NCBI RefSeq assembly: GCF_964340395.1
Contig: NC_135563.1
Coordinates: 15,522,151 to 15,586,150 of the forward strand
Reading direction: 5' to 3'
Origin: Glandiceps talaboti
Lineage: Eukaryota > Hemichordata > Enteropneusta > Spengelidae
DNA length: 64,000 bases
The position numbers and the translations under genes are program-made. Shown in pieces: positions 1 through 13,314 of this stretch. The first letter of the stretch is position 1; every line of letters starts with the position of its first letter. The notes under the pieces were generated by a model that was not told where the DNA came from, did not search any database, and saw only the letters and a program-made list of their open reading frames with translations.

Positions 1-430
1 AAAATAAGGGTGCCTCGAATATTTCAACTGGCTTGTTCCACACAGAAAGGCTTTCATGGAGTTGGCTGTTTGATGGTTGATGAATTCCATTGTAGTGTTT
101 TATGAGTGCCAAATGAGAACCTGGCAGATAAGCCCAATTTATGTCAACTCAAGCCGAATGATCAGGAAGAGCAGTGTAGCTTTGAAAAGGGCGTGCATTG
201 TGAGGATCATTCGGCGAGGTATCCTCGCTAGGCGAAAGGAGAAGCGGAAAGAAAAGAATCCTCGCTGAACGACTGAAGCATGAAGTTTGCATTTCAAGGG
301 TTTGTACGAAGGCCACGGGAGGGGTTGACACATGACAAAAATAGCTCACCGCGTGCCTCCTATTTCCTTCCAATTGTTAAAATAGGTTGCACGTTCCTCG
401 TATTGCTAATCGAAACCTTTGTTGGTGGTG
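1..430. promoter_or_regulatory. CpG-enriched segment at window start, possible regulatory region
   Basis: CpG is visibly more frequent here than in the following kilobases (for example around 205-275 and 350-410). A short palindrome GCGAGG-TAT-CCTCGC lies at 217-231. The short open frames here (up to about 74 codons) match no family I know. It could be a promoter or enhancer of this gene or an upstream one, or the edge of an older CpG-rich repeat. Confidence 0.25.
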
Positions 431-2136
431 GGTAGGTTGTAGTAATAGATAGTCTAACGTTTTAAGAAGTTTCAATGGTTTTAAGTTCACACTCGAGACA
501 ATGAGAAGAAGCAGAGGGGGGGGGGGGTACGTTACAATTACAAAGGACATGGGTGATGTATCGAAAGTCTTAGATATTTGTGAACGTAAGGAGGAAGAAG
601 ACAGAGATAGCTGAGGTTGACTTTGCTATGCTACATAAAAAACAAGTAGTTGTTTAAATTCCAGGCATACGTTACAACATGCACTAGTTAGTGTACAATG
701 TATGGTGAGAAAGTGTCCCTTAAATTTGTTGAAATCATGACGTTCTTGATACATGACTTAGGATTATCTAAAAGATGCCCTTTGGACATCCAAGGCTAAT
801 CTATCCATAGACCTGACTCTTGGTTTCCTAGCAACCTGCCTATATGCACTGTCTGGGGTGGTGACTAGAGGAGTACAATATATTCATTTAAATTTTAAGA
901 AGGAAAAAAAGATCATTTTAATTGCACTCAAAGTGATATATATTTTTCATATCACTCGGTATTATTTGATTAAAATTAGCAGTGAAAATATCCATGGAAT
1001 AATCAATATTGGAAATATAACATAGTAATTCATAATGGCTCATCAAGAATGTTTTAGGTTTGGATAGGAATGATAGAGAAGAAACGATGGTTAGATAAAA
1101 AAGGCCAATATTTCAAGAATGAACTGTGACAGATAGCTGATGAAATATTGATATAACTGTGAAGCTTATTCAAATCAGTAACTATGATATAGCATTTAAA
1201 GTAGCCTTCAGCATCTGCTATGATTGCTCTATAATATTACCACTTTGTGGGCAAGGTCTTCAAAAAATTTCAACTCTCTAAATCTTTCTGTGAGAGTGTA
1301 TCCTTTTCGCATGGACATTTCAAATGGTTTAGTGATCATTCATTAGTGAAAATGTAGTCACAAGTATAAATTTTTGAAAAAATAATTTCCAAGCTGTTGT
1401 ATTTCCTGAATGTTGTGTTTCAAACTAAGTTTTGATGATACAGGTAGAAATATATAATTAGTGGTCAAATATTGTAGAATATGTCAGGAGGGGGGTTTGT
1501 GTCAGTTCGTATTTTATGAGGGGGAAGGTTTTCAAGAATTTGAATTAACAATCTGAGAGGTGAAAGGCAGAGCAGAGGTTAACAGCAATGTCCATGCATA
1601 CATGTATGTGTGGGAAGATGGTCAGGAGCATTTTGCACGGTATAAGTCAAACATTGTTAACATATTTTTAGTTTTAACTAGTCTGTGCCAATGTGTATAG
1701 ACAGGCTGTAATTATCCATATGGGTTACATGAATGTGTCAATTTCATGGGAAGTAAGAATTTTTCAAAATGTTGGCATCCGTCTTGTTCTACATAGAATG
1801 ATTGAAGTATCCATTGAAAACCTGTATCTGTTATGTGTAGTACTTATATTTTATATTTTGTGTGATTTTCACATGTGATCATGACATGATAGAGATGGCT
1901 TCATCTGAGCTGGATATAATGTATCAATCTCAAAGTGTGTTGCAGTATAGATTTCAGCCTCAGAAAAACAAGTAAAAATTGCGTATGATTTATTGAGAAT
2001 TTTCCTAACTAGAGTACTGACATTGATAACCTTATAGAGTCTAGCTTCATTGTATTACTATAGCAGGATAGAGATAGACAGAACAATGAGAGGTTTATTT
2101 GGTATCACTTGCATGTACAATATCTGTATTAGCTAA

Positions 2137-2389
2137 CAGGGATTTTGCTATGAGTTTGGAACCCTGGTAACAGGAAGGTGGAAATTTTGATAAAACTGGC
2201 ACAGTTTCCCATACATTTGTATCATGATATTGGTAGGGAACCTCAGAAAAATGACAAGAGAACTCAAGTAGATATCTTCATACCACCCTTAGCAAAAACA
2301 CTGGTAGGGAACCTGGTAAAATGACAGGAGAACTCTGTTAGATTTTACCTTCATTGTACTTACATGTACCACCGTTAACAAAAACACTG
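2137..2389 (+). mobile_element. MITE-like repeat family B, copy 1 with duplicated 3' half
   Basis: The segment 2137-2302 contains GGAACCCTGGTAACAGGAAG, AAAACTGGCACAGTTT and GGGAACCTCAG-AAAATGA, and ends CCTTAGCAAAAACACTG. The 3' half is repeated to 2389. Relatives lie at 23428 and 61728. Confidence 0.82.
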
Positions 2390-3820
2390 TCTATTACAGA
2401 ATACAATATATTGCTATCATCAGAAGGTTCAAATGTTAAATTTTAAGTTTTACCTGTATTTGCTTGATTAGAGTAATGCCTTCTTTCATACTTGACATTA
2501 ACCCAGACCTGTCTTAGTGTTAATGAGCTTCTTGAGATACAGTAACACCGAGACAAGTCTTTTAGCTAAATCCACGTTCCACCTAATATTTAAGAATCCT
2601 CAGAACAGACATGTACAGAGATAAAACATGATTAAAATTAGATAGAAGGGTACACACATGTCCTTGCCATCCATTCTCATTGTGCAACATACATACATCT
2701 ATGTAGAGTGGGCATATGAGAAGAACGTTGATAGTGCATATTTTTGACATTGAATGATATTGAAAATTTAATGAAATGAACAATGATATTAATAATTTTA
2801 TGAAAAATAATATTAGCACTTGATGACTATGGTATGGTTATATAATCATTTCATAAATTGTATTAGCAGATAATATCAGACATTCCACGAATTGTACAGT
2901 TCTAACTTATATTGCCATTTTATATCGTGTTTGTTGATCATTTAATAATGCACACATGTACATGGTTATCACTGCCTGTGTGTTTCACTTGATGTATTGT
3001 TAGGATATTTATGTACACAACACACAGGATTCCCCAAGGGATGTATGTTTTTTGTAACCTCTTTATTTATGCGTGCTAGGGTATGATGTAGGAAAGGGCA
3101 TCATTTTGTGAGTAAGCTCAGGTAAAAAGGTCTTTAATTATATTATATATACACCTTAGTTTGACTGGTATGAAGTAGAAACAGCTGTTGAACTTGTAGC
3201 ATTGCACAGAAATGTGAAATACTTAGTAACACAGTATTGTTTGACTGTCAGCCTCAGGCTGTAAAAGCTGTGTAGAAAGTGTGTGTGGCTAACACATTTG
3301 TTGCTAATACTGTATTCAAGTTTGGTGTGACTGGCATGTCTTTGACCTTTTTTGTGGGTTGAACATTGTAATGTGTAACTGCATGGTTTAGGGCTTGGAT
3401 GTAAATTATTGAAGAAATCAAGGAACAACTGTGATGCTAAAATGATTGGGAAAAGTCTGGAACAATGTTGTTGTACACACAGGTTAAATTTGTTGTCCTG
3501 TTAGACTAGAAGTCCAGACTAAAATATTTCTTCTCTTATCTGTGTCACTGAGAATTTTGTGTATTTTTTTTGCAATAATTTCTCAAGGCTTCAGAACATT
3601 GCAATGAAAAGAGGGAGACTTGTAAAATGTATTGAGAGTGATAGATAGTTTAACACAGTCTGTATACTCGGTAACTTATGCTGATTTGAACTGCTTACTG
3701 CCCGGAATGAATAATACCCCTGTTGTCTGAAATCTCATGTAACTGTAAAGCCACATTGTATTTGCTTTAGGTTTTAGAACCCCAAATAAGAGAAGGGGAG
3801 GGAGAATCATGTCACATTTA

Positions 3821-3845
3821 CACACACACACACACACACACACAC
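3821..3845. repeat. (CA)n microsatellite
   Basis: Twelve to thirteen CA units. Confidence 0.95.
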
Positions 3846-6800
3846 TGAGTCTAACAGGCAGTGTTTAGATTGATACTGTTTGAGTCTCTTGTAATACAGT
3901 AAATCTGGTAAAACAATTATAGTTTCCACTGCAATTGAGTTTTGTATGTACAAATGTATAACTGAGTATCTGTGTAAACTACTAGATGTGTTTCAGTTAG
4001 ATTATTAGTTTCCCATTGCTTTACTTCTATGGCAGAACAGTACTAAATTTGATGACTCCACGTTGTGCACAGTTGGAGTTATGTGAGATGCAGGACGAAA
4101 TGTCACCACCATGATGTGACTGGTGTTTACATGATTACAAGTCCACATCATATGGCGTAAGTTTTTTGAAATGTGTCTCCGAATTCCTCGTAAATGGTAG
4201 CATAAGATCTGTACTCCTTTGAGTAGGCTGATATACATATTACATCTCTGTTTTATTAGATATTTGGTATAGTTTAGTTTGTGTTAAATAATTCATATAA
4301 TTTGTAATATGAGATGGCTGTTTCATGGTTATACTGGGAGTTGTGTACAATGTAGACAAAAATTCTTTGCAAAAATTCTTTATTTGGGAGACAGAATACG
4401 GGAACAATTTTGTGATGGAGAAAAGTGGAAAAAGTTTGTGTGAACCATTGAAATGATGATATGTATGACATAGCAGCACGTCTTAGTTTCACTGAGGGAA
4501 GGTGTCAGGGAAGGTTGGCCTCACAATTCATAATGTTCCAACATGTCAAACACATTGTAATGTGATCACAATGTAAACAATGTTTTGTACCAAAGGTCTT
4601 ACAACCCCTTGGAATGGGCCAAGCTAATCTGGTAACTATTGCCAAGGAGATTCTTACATTGGTTTGTATTTTTTGGGGGAGAGGAATCACTATAGAACAT
4701 CTGACATATTCAGACAGATTTTAGCTTCTATCAGTACTGTCACGTAACTACTGTACATTTGTATATAACACAATCAGAATATCGTTGTTTGTAAATGTAT
4801 GCTATAGATGGCTAGAATTGAAGGAAGGAAAGTATAGACAGTTTCAATGCCTGCATGTCACATGATGTGTAGCTGTTTTCATGTCATTAGACAAATCATC
4901 TGCTGTCATCGGACTTAGTATTGACGGTATTAGGACCACACAATACATGTGATTTCTCTAGGCATTTTGCCCGAGTTCCTGATTAAAATTGTGAATGAAC
5001 CTGTGTATACATACTGTGCAGTACATTTTCAGCCTCTGTGCTACTATTGTTCTCACCTTCAAACAAAAGGTTGCTCGTTGTCACATTTTTGTATGCTCAA
5101 GTTCAAGATCTAATGTTGAGTCCAACTCGGTGCACTTGAACCAAACACATACACTGTAATGTTATGCAAACCAGTGTTGTATTTGTAATACAAAGTGATA
5201 ATGCACCAGTGGACTGCTTTTGTAAGTGTAAAATTACATAGGGTACATAAGGTAGCAATTGAATGTTTTAAATGAGGCTTGGTTCTATTGTAATAGAAAC
5301 CACTAGAGTATTGTATGAATTAGAATAGAAAATTAATCATGGCTGTAAAAAAAATCACAAATTATAAAAATTTTATTGTGTGTCTGTGAATGAATGGAAG
5401 TTGATAAGAAAGCTTAAATGTGGAGGTTTTTAATTTGAACAATCTGTGGCAAATGTATTTTTGGGGGTACATTCTTGTAAGGTTGGAAAGAAATACGTCA
5501 AAGGTAACCACAGTTGTGAAGAAATAAGACACTTGAATTTACAGATTTATGGGGTGATAGTCTAATATTTTGTAGAGATATGATCTACCTGCCATACCTA
5601 CACTATTTATTGAGTTGGTGTTTTCTCTCAAATTATGTATAAAAATATCATTAATTAGCGCACAGGAAATTGTAAATTCAACACTACCTTCTCAGTCTTC
5701 TTACCAAGGTTCTAAGATTTCAAATGAAGTAATGGGAAATAGAATATGTAGAGGTACAGGTAGATCTCTCTCGGGTTGTGTCTTCAGGGTCAAAATACTT
5801 GATATCTGAAATGAAATTCTTTCAGGGAGAAGATGAATAGAATGGAAGTCTTTAGTACATTTTATATTTAGTTTTGAGAGTAGGGATTCTGCATGTGCAA
5901 TTGACCCTGTGTTTCAGGTACTTTTCAAATTGTTAGACGAATAATTATTATTATTTAGAGAGTAATAATTCATTTTGACAGGTTGCAGTAGTTAGAGAAA
6001 GAATTGGAATGACGAGAAACATACTCAAGTTTTATTATGCTGATATTAAAACCTGTAAAAGGAAGTACATTCCTGTATCTGTGTTATGTTAGAATATCTT
6101 GTCCTGTGTCTTGAACTGTGTCATTTATAGGAGAAGGTGACAGTGAAACAGGTTGAAGCTTCCAAATTGGAATAACTTAGCTTAACTATAAAAAGCTCTC
6201 GACAGCAATTTTTAGCTGCAAATTTGATGAGTCCATCTGTGTCATTATTGGCGACTGTCTGTCTTTTCAATGGCTGTACATGTATGTCTAACTGAAGCCT
6301 AATGGATATCACCATTTCAAAGCTGTTCTCAAGAGCTGCCTTTTGTGTTTTACTCCATGACGGCACTGAGTGTTCAGGAAATACAAAATCATTGTTTGTT
6401 TCAAGACCAGTGATTTGGTCGTTTGGAAACTGTGGGTTTTCCCTGTTAGCTTTTAATACTTCATGTGCATTTTTTAGTTGCTAAGTGTTGGCTGTACTCA
6501 AGTGATCAATGTCAATATTAGTATCAGACAAAGACTTTGTTTAGTGGAAACTCTAAATTTTAATATATTAGTGGAATTCCTGCCTTTTACATGATGGTAG
6601 GCTTTATCATATTAATTAATCATACAAGCAGATATCTGAAAAGGAGTTTTGTTAAAATGAGCTAGTGATTTTTTCACTAACAAATTACACTCAGATATCA
6701 TGGAATCCGTGTTTAAGTTTCATGTTCTGTATCTAGAATTTAGTAAATGAACTGTGAACAGTGAATACATGTAGTTTCCATTTTTGAGCCGATACATAAT

Positions 6801-7444
6801 GCTTTGAATTTTGTCGCATTTTCTGTGTCCAAGAAATTAGCAAATGTACATTCTGTTGCGATGATTGTGAGTGTATTTGGTAGCATTTCTTTTTCAAAAC
6901 AAAGTTCACAAATGTACAATATACATGTACATGTACCAGAACAATGTACAATGTACATGTACCTGTACATGGCTCGTATTAAGCGGTGATCAAAAATGAA
7001 AATAAAGTCATGTACTTCAAGCAACGTTATTAGTTTTAAATAAGTTATGAGTGTATTAATCTATCTTTTCATATTTCAATGCTTAAATATACTACATTTA
7101 ATTTTGTTGAGGAATATGAAAAATTGATAATATATGCATGCTTCTGTATTTCCAGTTTTGCTAGGATAATGGATGAAATATAGTCATTATTTATATTCAT
7201 ATTGCGTAAATGCCACACAAGGAGGGACTTAGTAATTTATCATTCAGAAACAATGCAGGATTTTAAAATCTTCAGTTCCTATACATGTAATTGCAATAGT
7301 ATTATTAATTGTCATTATTAATTAAGAAAATAATAATAATTGTAATAACAATAGGCAAATTATTAGTGGAAACATGATATATAGATTTAGTCAAATTAGT
7401 GATTGTTCATGCTATTTTTTCTGTCAATAATTTATTGTATATTT

Positions 7445-7580
7445 AGCCTGTCTACGGCTGAATCTGTGACTCCACTACATACATTTTGTACATGTATACA
7501 CATACAATGTACATGTACATGTAGTTAACTATGGTATATCAGTGTAGTATAGTCACAGATTTAGTCAGTCGACAGACTAT
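7445..7580. mobile_element. Foldback element, about 135 bp
   Basis: CTGTCTACGGCTGAATCTGT and GACTCCACTAC pair with GTAGTATAGTCACAGATTTA and GTCGACAG. The centre is rich in TACATGTA. Confidence 0.8.
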
Positions 7581-7620
7581 TATGTAATATACATGTACTA
7601 CCTCTTCTGTGTAGAAAACA

Positions 7621-8325
7621 CTGTGTATATATTTTATTAGATTGACTCGTATATTAACGAAACCCTGACTGTATTATACCAATTGTCTCTTGTGACTCTG
7701 TAGTGTATATTTTACCAAATTTACTGGCTGTATGGTACCAGTGTTCTCAAATGTCAACAACACTCCATTGTACTATAATACCAGTCCTCTCTTGGCGGTG
7801 AAGAGAAAACAGTGTATAGCTTAGCCTATTTGTGACTGTATGATCCCGACTGTTCTCAAATGTTAGCAAACTCAGACTATTGTGTCAGTTGTCTTTTCTG
7901 TCTGTGTACTCGTAAGAGAAATCTACTGTGTATATTTTGCCATATTGTCTGACTCTTTGCTACCACTGTACTTAACCCTCTTACGGTGAAGTCCATATAA
8001 AAGATAGTGGCCATGGCAGGATTAGTTTAAAACTACATGTATGACTGTATTACACCAGTTGTCTCATCACTGTGTGTAGAGAAATCTGCAGTGTATATTT
8101 TACCAGATTTGCTAGCCCTGTGCTACATGTACCAATGTTGTCAAATGCTAACACTCACACTGTACCAGTTTTCTTTTTTGTCTGTGAAGAGAAAAGTAAA
8201 ATGTGTATACATTTATTTTACCAGATTTCGTAGCTCTAAGCTGCCAGTGTACTTAACCCACTGCTTCAGGTGAAGTTCATGTAAAACTAAAAGATAGTGG
8301 TCATGACAGGATTAGCATTAGATTA
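7621..8325. repeat. Diverged tandem array with GTGTATATTTTACC blocks
   Basis: Blocks of the type GTGTATATTTTACCA, then CTGTA-TACCAGTG, TCTCAAATG and a CTGTGAAGAGAAA end recur at about 7625, 7704, 7813, 7930, 8092 and 8206. A longer segment ending in AAAGATAGTGG and CAGGATTAG occurs twice (about 7950-8030 and 8220-8325), so the array has a higher-order period near 280 bp. The copies are clearly diverged, suggesting an old array. Confidence 0.8.
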
Positions 8326-8326
8326 T

Positions 8327-8695
8327 GACTATGACAGAATCCCATGTGAGTGCAAGTGTGGCTTACATGTACTGGGGTATTTGCATGAGTGCTTGCAGTG
8401 TTCTCTGTGCCCATAATATCATGAGCATAGCGAGTGCAAATACCCCTGAGTACCCACACTAGAACTCACATGGCATGGGATTCTGATATATTATTTACAA
8501 ACATTTTAATATCTGAAATGGCAAATGTCCATAAAAAGTTATAAAAATCGTACAACGATTTCTTGTGCAGGGAACGATCGCGTTGTCATTTGCATACAGG
8601 CGTGCAATGTTTTCGGTATTGCACTGCAGTGAAAATACCACTACGTATGCATGCACCAGTGCAAGTAATCTCTGCTCCATGTGTAGTAATATATT
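8327..8695. mobile_element. Repeat family F, copy 1 with terminal foldback
   Basis: A hairpin (GACAGAATCCCATGTGAGTG against ACTCACATGGCATGGGATTC, 8338-8484) is followed by about 200 bp that match copy 2, including TTTGCATACAGG-GTGCAAT and TTGCACTGCA. Confidence 0.83.
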
Positions 8696-9167
8696 ATATC
8701 AGTTTTTCTTCTATGGAGAGGAAAATGAAATAACAAGAACAGGGGTGTTATAAGCTAGAGTGATATTCAATGGCAGACAAATTGTATCTAATACAAACCT
8801 GATAATGGTTACTCAAAGGTAGGCAAATTATATCGCTAGACATCAGACCTGTCTGATTTGTTAATAGTTATGAGTTTACTAATATCCTCATTCCACCAGG
8901 GAATTTTACTCAAGGTAAAAAAAATGATAATTTTTTATACATTGTAGAATGTAGTTATAATTAGCAGAGTACGATTAGGTAATATTTCATGAAGTGCAGT
9001 TCTTGTAGAAATGTTTTTTTAATCATACATTTAAATTGAACATTTAAATACTTTTAAATCATACATTTGAATAGGATCTGTGCTCTGCAAATGTCAATTT
9101 TTTAATCATTTATTTATTCAAAGGTATAACACTTCTAAACCACATTTAATGTGACCACTACAATATC

Positions 9168-9263
9168 GCCCAGAGACTTGGCTATCTGACGTGAAAAGGT
9201 CGTCCACCAGAACTGCTGAGCTAGTATGTTGAGTCAGATGGTGTGAAGTCTCTGGGCTAATAA
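9168..9263. mobile_element. Foldback repeat family C, copy 1
   Basis: The inverted arms carry GCCCAGAGACTTGGCTATCT at one end and AGATGGTGTGAAGTCTCTGG at the other. Confidence 0.78.
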
Positions 9264-9385
9264 TAATGGTTTTTGGAATGAAGACTTCACAAATTTGACT
9301 GACTTTAGCATTCTAAAAAGTGAGAAACATAATATATTTACATTTACATGTATTGTTTAGCTAGATATTTCCATTGTATGCCACC

Positions 9386-9462
9386 CTGTCTACATTGTGA
9401 TCTGTAATCTTGCTTTGTTTCTCACTATCCTGGTTAGTGAGAAACAAATCAATGTAGGCAGG
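9386..9462. mobile_element. Compact hairpin, about 77 bp
   Basis: CCTGTCTACATTG and TTTGTTTCTCACTA pair with TAGTGAGAAACAAA and CAATGTAGGCAGG, leaving a six-base loop. Confidence 0.85.
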
Positions 9463-11391
9463 CTACCTGTATACAAAAACATGTCTACAAAATGATATGA
9501 AATTTTTTCCTGAATTTTGAAAATCTTACCAAGAAACATGGTGTGCAGTTTACCTTGACTGCGAGATTTGTTGTCGCTTCCGTTCCATGCTACTGTCATT
9601 AGCAATGTAAGCTACAGCAAAGTGGAAGGCAAGCAATGATTAATCTGTCAGTCTCCACAGTTTACTGGTAGTTTGTGAAAAGATGTAGGATATCATCTTT
9701 ATGCACAATTAAGAGAACTTTGTAAACCTGGCTAAAAAAAGAAAAACAACTTGACCATGACATAAAAAGGTGGAGCAACTTCATAGTGTGCACTATGGGT
9801 CTCTGTTGCTTTGTTTAGTATTAACAAAACTAGTCTCCATGACATTGCTGAGTAAACGGGTAAAGTGTAGGAATGACATTCACAACTGTCGTGCATAGAT
9901 GTGTGAAGGTCAGTAATTTCAAATAAAGGACATTGTAGTTGAAGGTTAGCAAAACAAGTCACTGTGTACCTAACCTCCAAGTATTACAAAGAGAACAACA
10001 AAATGATAAAATCCCACAAAAAACAGATTGGCATCATACAATGTAACACTGCACGTACAAATGTAGGTGTGACATCAAGAAAGTATCAACTCAACTCGCA
10101 GACTTACTGTATGTACGTGGGCTGGATAAATTCTACTTTCATTTGATGTCTTTACTTTAATAGCTTGCCTACTATTCTATACTGGTACTTGCTGGCAATC
10201 CTCAAGGACTAGTCAAGGTAACTGTCTCTTTTCATTTGTGTGTGTCAAACACCGTCATCAGATCTGTTCAAGGATGGATATAAAACAGTCTTGGCTAATA
10301 AAATCTCTCTTTTATTTCCCCAGTCTGATAAAGAAAGTGTTAATTTTCATCCCTCTTAATTTGTACTAGGGTTCGATAGGTGTGCTATTGTTGTCACGAG
10401 AAACGATTAGTTTTTTCAGCGCCAAGATTACGTGAACATGTGTTTTCAAGTATATTAATCAAGACAGAGAAAATGACCTAAGTGTCAATAATATAGTATT
10501 ACATTACTATATGTGTAATTCTTTGATTTACAATACATATCGGCTTACTTTCAGAATGATATCACAGTTATGGTATACATGTATGTAGGAAGGCAAATCA
10601 ATCCGTGTTTTGAGTCTGTGCTTCTGAAATCATTGCTTCATACAGGTATACATGTAACATGTGTGCACTGCAGTGAACAACCATCAATATTGTGTCTTTA
10701 ATTTGTAATTGTGTTTAACATAATTTGGTTGAAGCAGTCGTGATATTTCACCTTTGATATATATACCATGAGAAGCTGCTGCTTTTACTTATTTTACTAA
10801 TACCGTATGTCTTTATAAAATAACTCTTTTTAATCACCTGTCAAGACCTGTTCTAGCCCTTTCTTGATGCTACCTTTCTGGAAAGAATGCAATTCCCGCT
10901 ACCTGAACTAGAATATTACTGCCTCCCATGTACATGTACGCACACCATAAAAATAATGAACACTTGATTTCTTGGTCGACACTATACATGTAACTTCCAC
11001 TCCACGTGCTTCACATTCATTACTATTGGCGCGCATAACAATAAGTTGACCTTCTTGTTCTGTTTTGACCCTCTAGCATGAGGTAAAATGCTATTGTAGG
11101 TACCAAGAAGTACTTGCGTTTACAACATACAAGCAGTAACCCTCCCTGTTTCTTACTGGTAAAGAAGGTTTTTGAAAATTGTTACTTCACTGTGAATACA
11201 CAGGTTTAGTTGTGATTTAAAATATTACAACAGCAATATTACTTCTTACATTGATAATAATGTAGTGCTAACACAAACATAAGTTGATCAGTGGGATTTA
11301 CACCACTAAGAATGAATTTCAAATTTGTAGTTTAAACGGAAAGTAGGCATACAAAATGTATCGTACATGTAGATGGCAAAACTACACTTTA

Positions 11392-11500
11392 TCGATATAG
11401 ATGATATACACTATAGATATAGGTATACATGTAGATGGTGAAATGATATACATTATAGATACAGGTGTACATGTAGATGGTCAGATGGTATACATACATG
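11392..11500. repeat. 54-bp tandem duplication
   Basis: Two copies share ATGATATACA-TATAGATA-AGGT and TACATGTAGATGGT. A related dispersed duplication with GCATCACCAATGAT and GAAACAGTCTT occurs at 11638 and 11717. Confidence 0.85.
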
Positions 11501-12069
11501 TACAATTATGGTTTCTACATGTACAAATGTGTATGGTGCAAGTACTTGTAAATTGTATGCAACATTCATGTGACATAAACCGCTATGATGTTGGAGTCAT
11601 ACCGCTCTAGTCATAACAGGTGTCACAGGGCTAACGGATAGCATCACCAATGATACAAGAAACAGTCTTGGATGTATACCATTGCCTACAACTTAAGTCA
11701 TAACTCTGTGATAGCTAGCATCACCAATGATAGAAGAAACAGTCTTTGATGGATAAATGTACATGTATATGTGATGAGACTTGATATGATTAGAACAAGA
11801 CTTCATAGAGGATGTCATCATGGTATATCTGCATTTCTGAGATGGGTTTGTGTTGTCCAAGGAACTTAATTAGGAAGGAGTAGTATGCGTAAGCATGGGC
11901 TCTAGTGATGCTAAGTATTAGATATACTGGGTGGAATGAACGATACATATATTACATGTATATGTATGTCTAGAAAATATCAAATACATGTATATTGAGT
12001 TTTCAAAGTGAAAATGGTTGCTCGACTCTTGGTACCATACCTACATGTACTGGTAATACCTACTTCTAG

Positions 12070-12092
12070 GAGCTAGGCTAGGCTAGGCTAGT
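12070..12092. repeat. (GGCTA)n short tandem repeat
   Basis: Four consecutive GGCTA-type units. Confidence 0.85.
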
Positions 12093-13173
12093 CAAGCATC
12101 CATTTTCGCATTGAAAATTCAATATGTTTTATACCTTCTAGTTATTTCCATTGTTCTACCCGATATATTTAACAGCAAACTTCACTAGAATATGTGCGGT
12201 GGTGTGAGTGTAAGCAGTGTTTTGTCGTACCAAAGCAATCCTGTAAACTTGACAATTTCATGTAACAAGTATATTTCACTTGATATTTCACTCAACCAGA
12301 GCAGTCCTGTAGACTTGTTATAAACAGGTACATGTACCATATATATGTAAGGGATATTTTATCCTATCTGAGCTTTCCTATAAACTTGACAATGAAAAAT
12401 TGCATTTTCTGTGCTACGGTTTTTGTAGCACCTTATCAGCTGTTTGGTTGACAAGTTGGCCAAATCATGTACATATGAGTCTACTTGCAGACTGACACTG
12501 AGATGTAATAACAGAATTAACTACCAGGGGTCAAAAGTATACCATCACTTACCACTGCACAAAAAAGTCATTCTTGGTTACTGTTTGCTCTAAGGCTGAC
12601 CTGAAAAGACATGTTATTTGTGAGTGGATGTTAAAAAATAGCCAAATTGAAACTGATCCGACAAAGTCTGGGCAAACGCTGATAAGGTCATTGTGTTTAT
12701 GATTGATGAGGCAGTCCGAGCAAAGTTTGTTGTACAGAGATTTCATTCACTGTGTTTCATTTTGATAACAGGATTTGATATTATGTAAGTATTATTAGTA
12801 ATTCAAAACTAACAGCAGTGTCCAGTTTCTATTTGTCCTCATCTAAGCATATATGATTTTGAATGGAAAAATTATATTCGAGTTGAAATCAATATTTCTA
12901 TTTTGCCGCCTACATGTACATATTTATGATATAACGTATAAAATATGATAAAGTATAGCTATATGAATGTATAGATTCAAGAGTATTATTCCAAATACAA
13001 TGATTTGTGTGGTTTACTTGACTCGAACTTTTGATATCGGATATCAAATATATGCCATTAAAGTCACACGAGCAGTAACTGGAGTATTAGTTTTGTGACC
13101 TGACAACCAACAATATATTCACTGAAAATTGTTAAAATACAACAATATAAAGACAGTGTACATGTTATGTTAA

Positions 13174-13314
13174 TTAGAGGTCAAGTTTATCTAGAAGTAG
13201 TATAGTAACAGGTTGAAATCATGATTGCGTTGGGGGAACTGATTTTAGGGTGTGGACCCAAAAATCAATTTATTGGATTCATTGTATGTGTGTAGCTAGA
13301 TGTAGACAAATACA
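13174..13314 (+). repeat. Dispersed repeat family I, copy 1
   Basis: The shared order is AGAAGTA, GTTGAAATCATGATT, CTGATTTTAGGG, GTGGACCCAAAAATCAATTT and GGATTCATTG. Its core forms a small hairpin. Confidence 0.8.
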
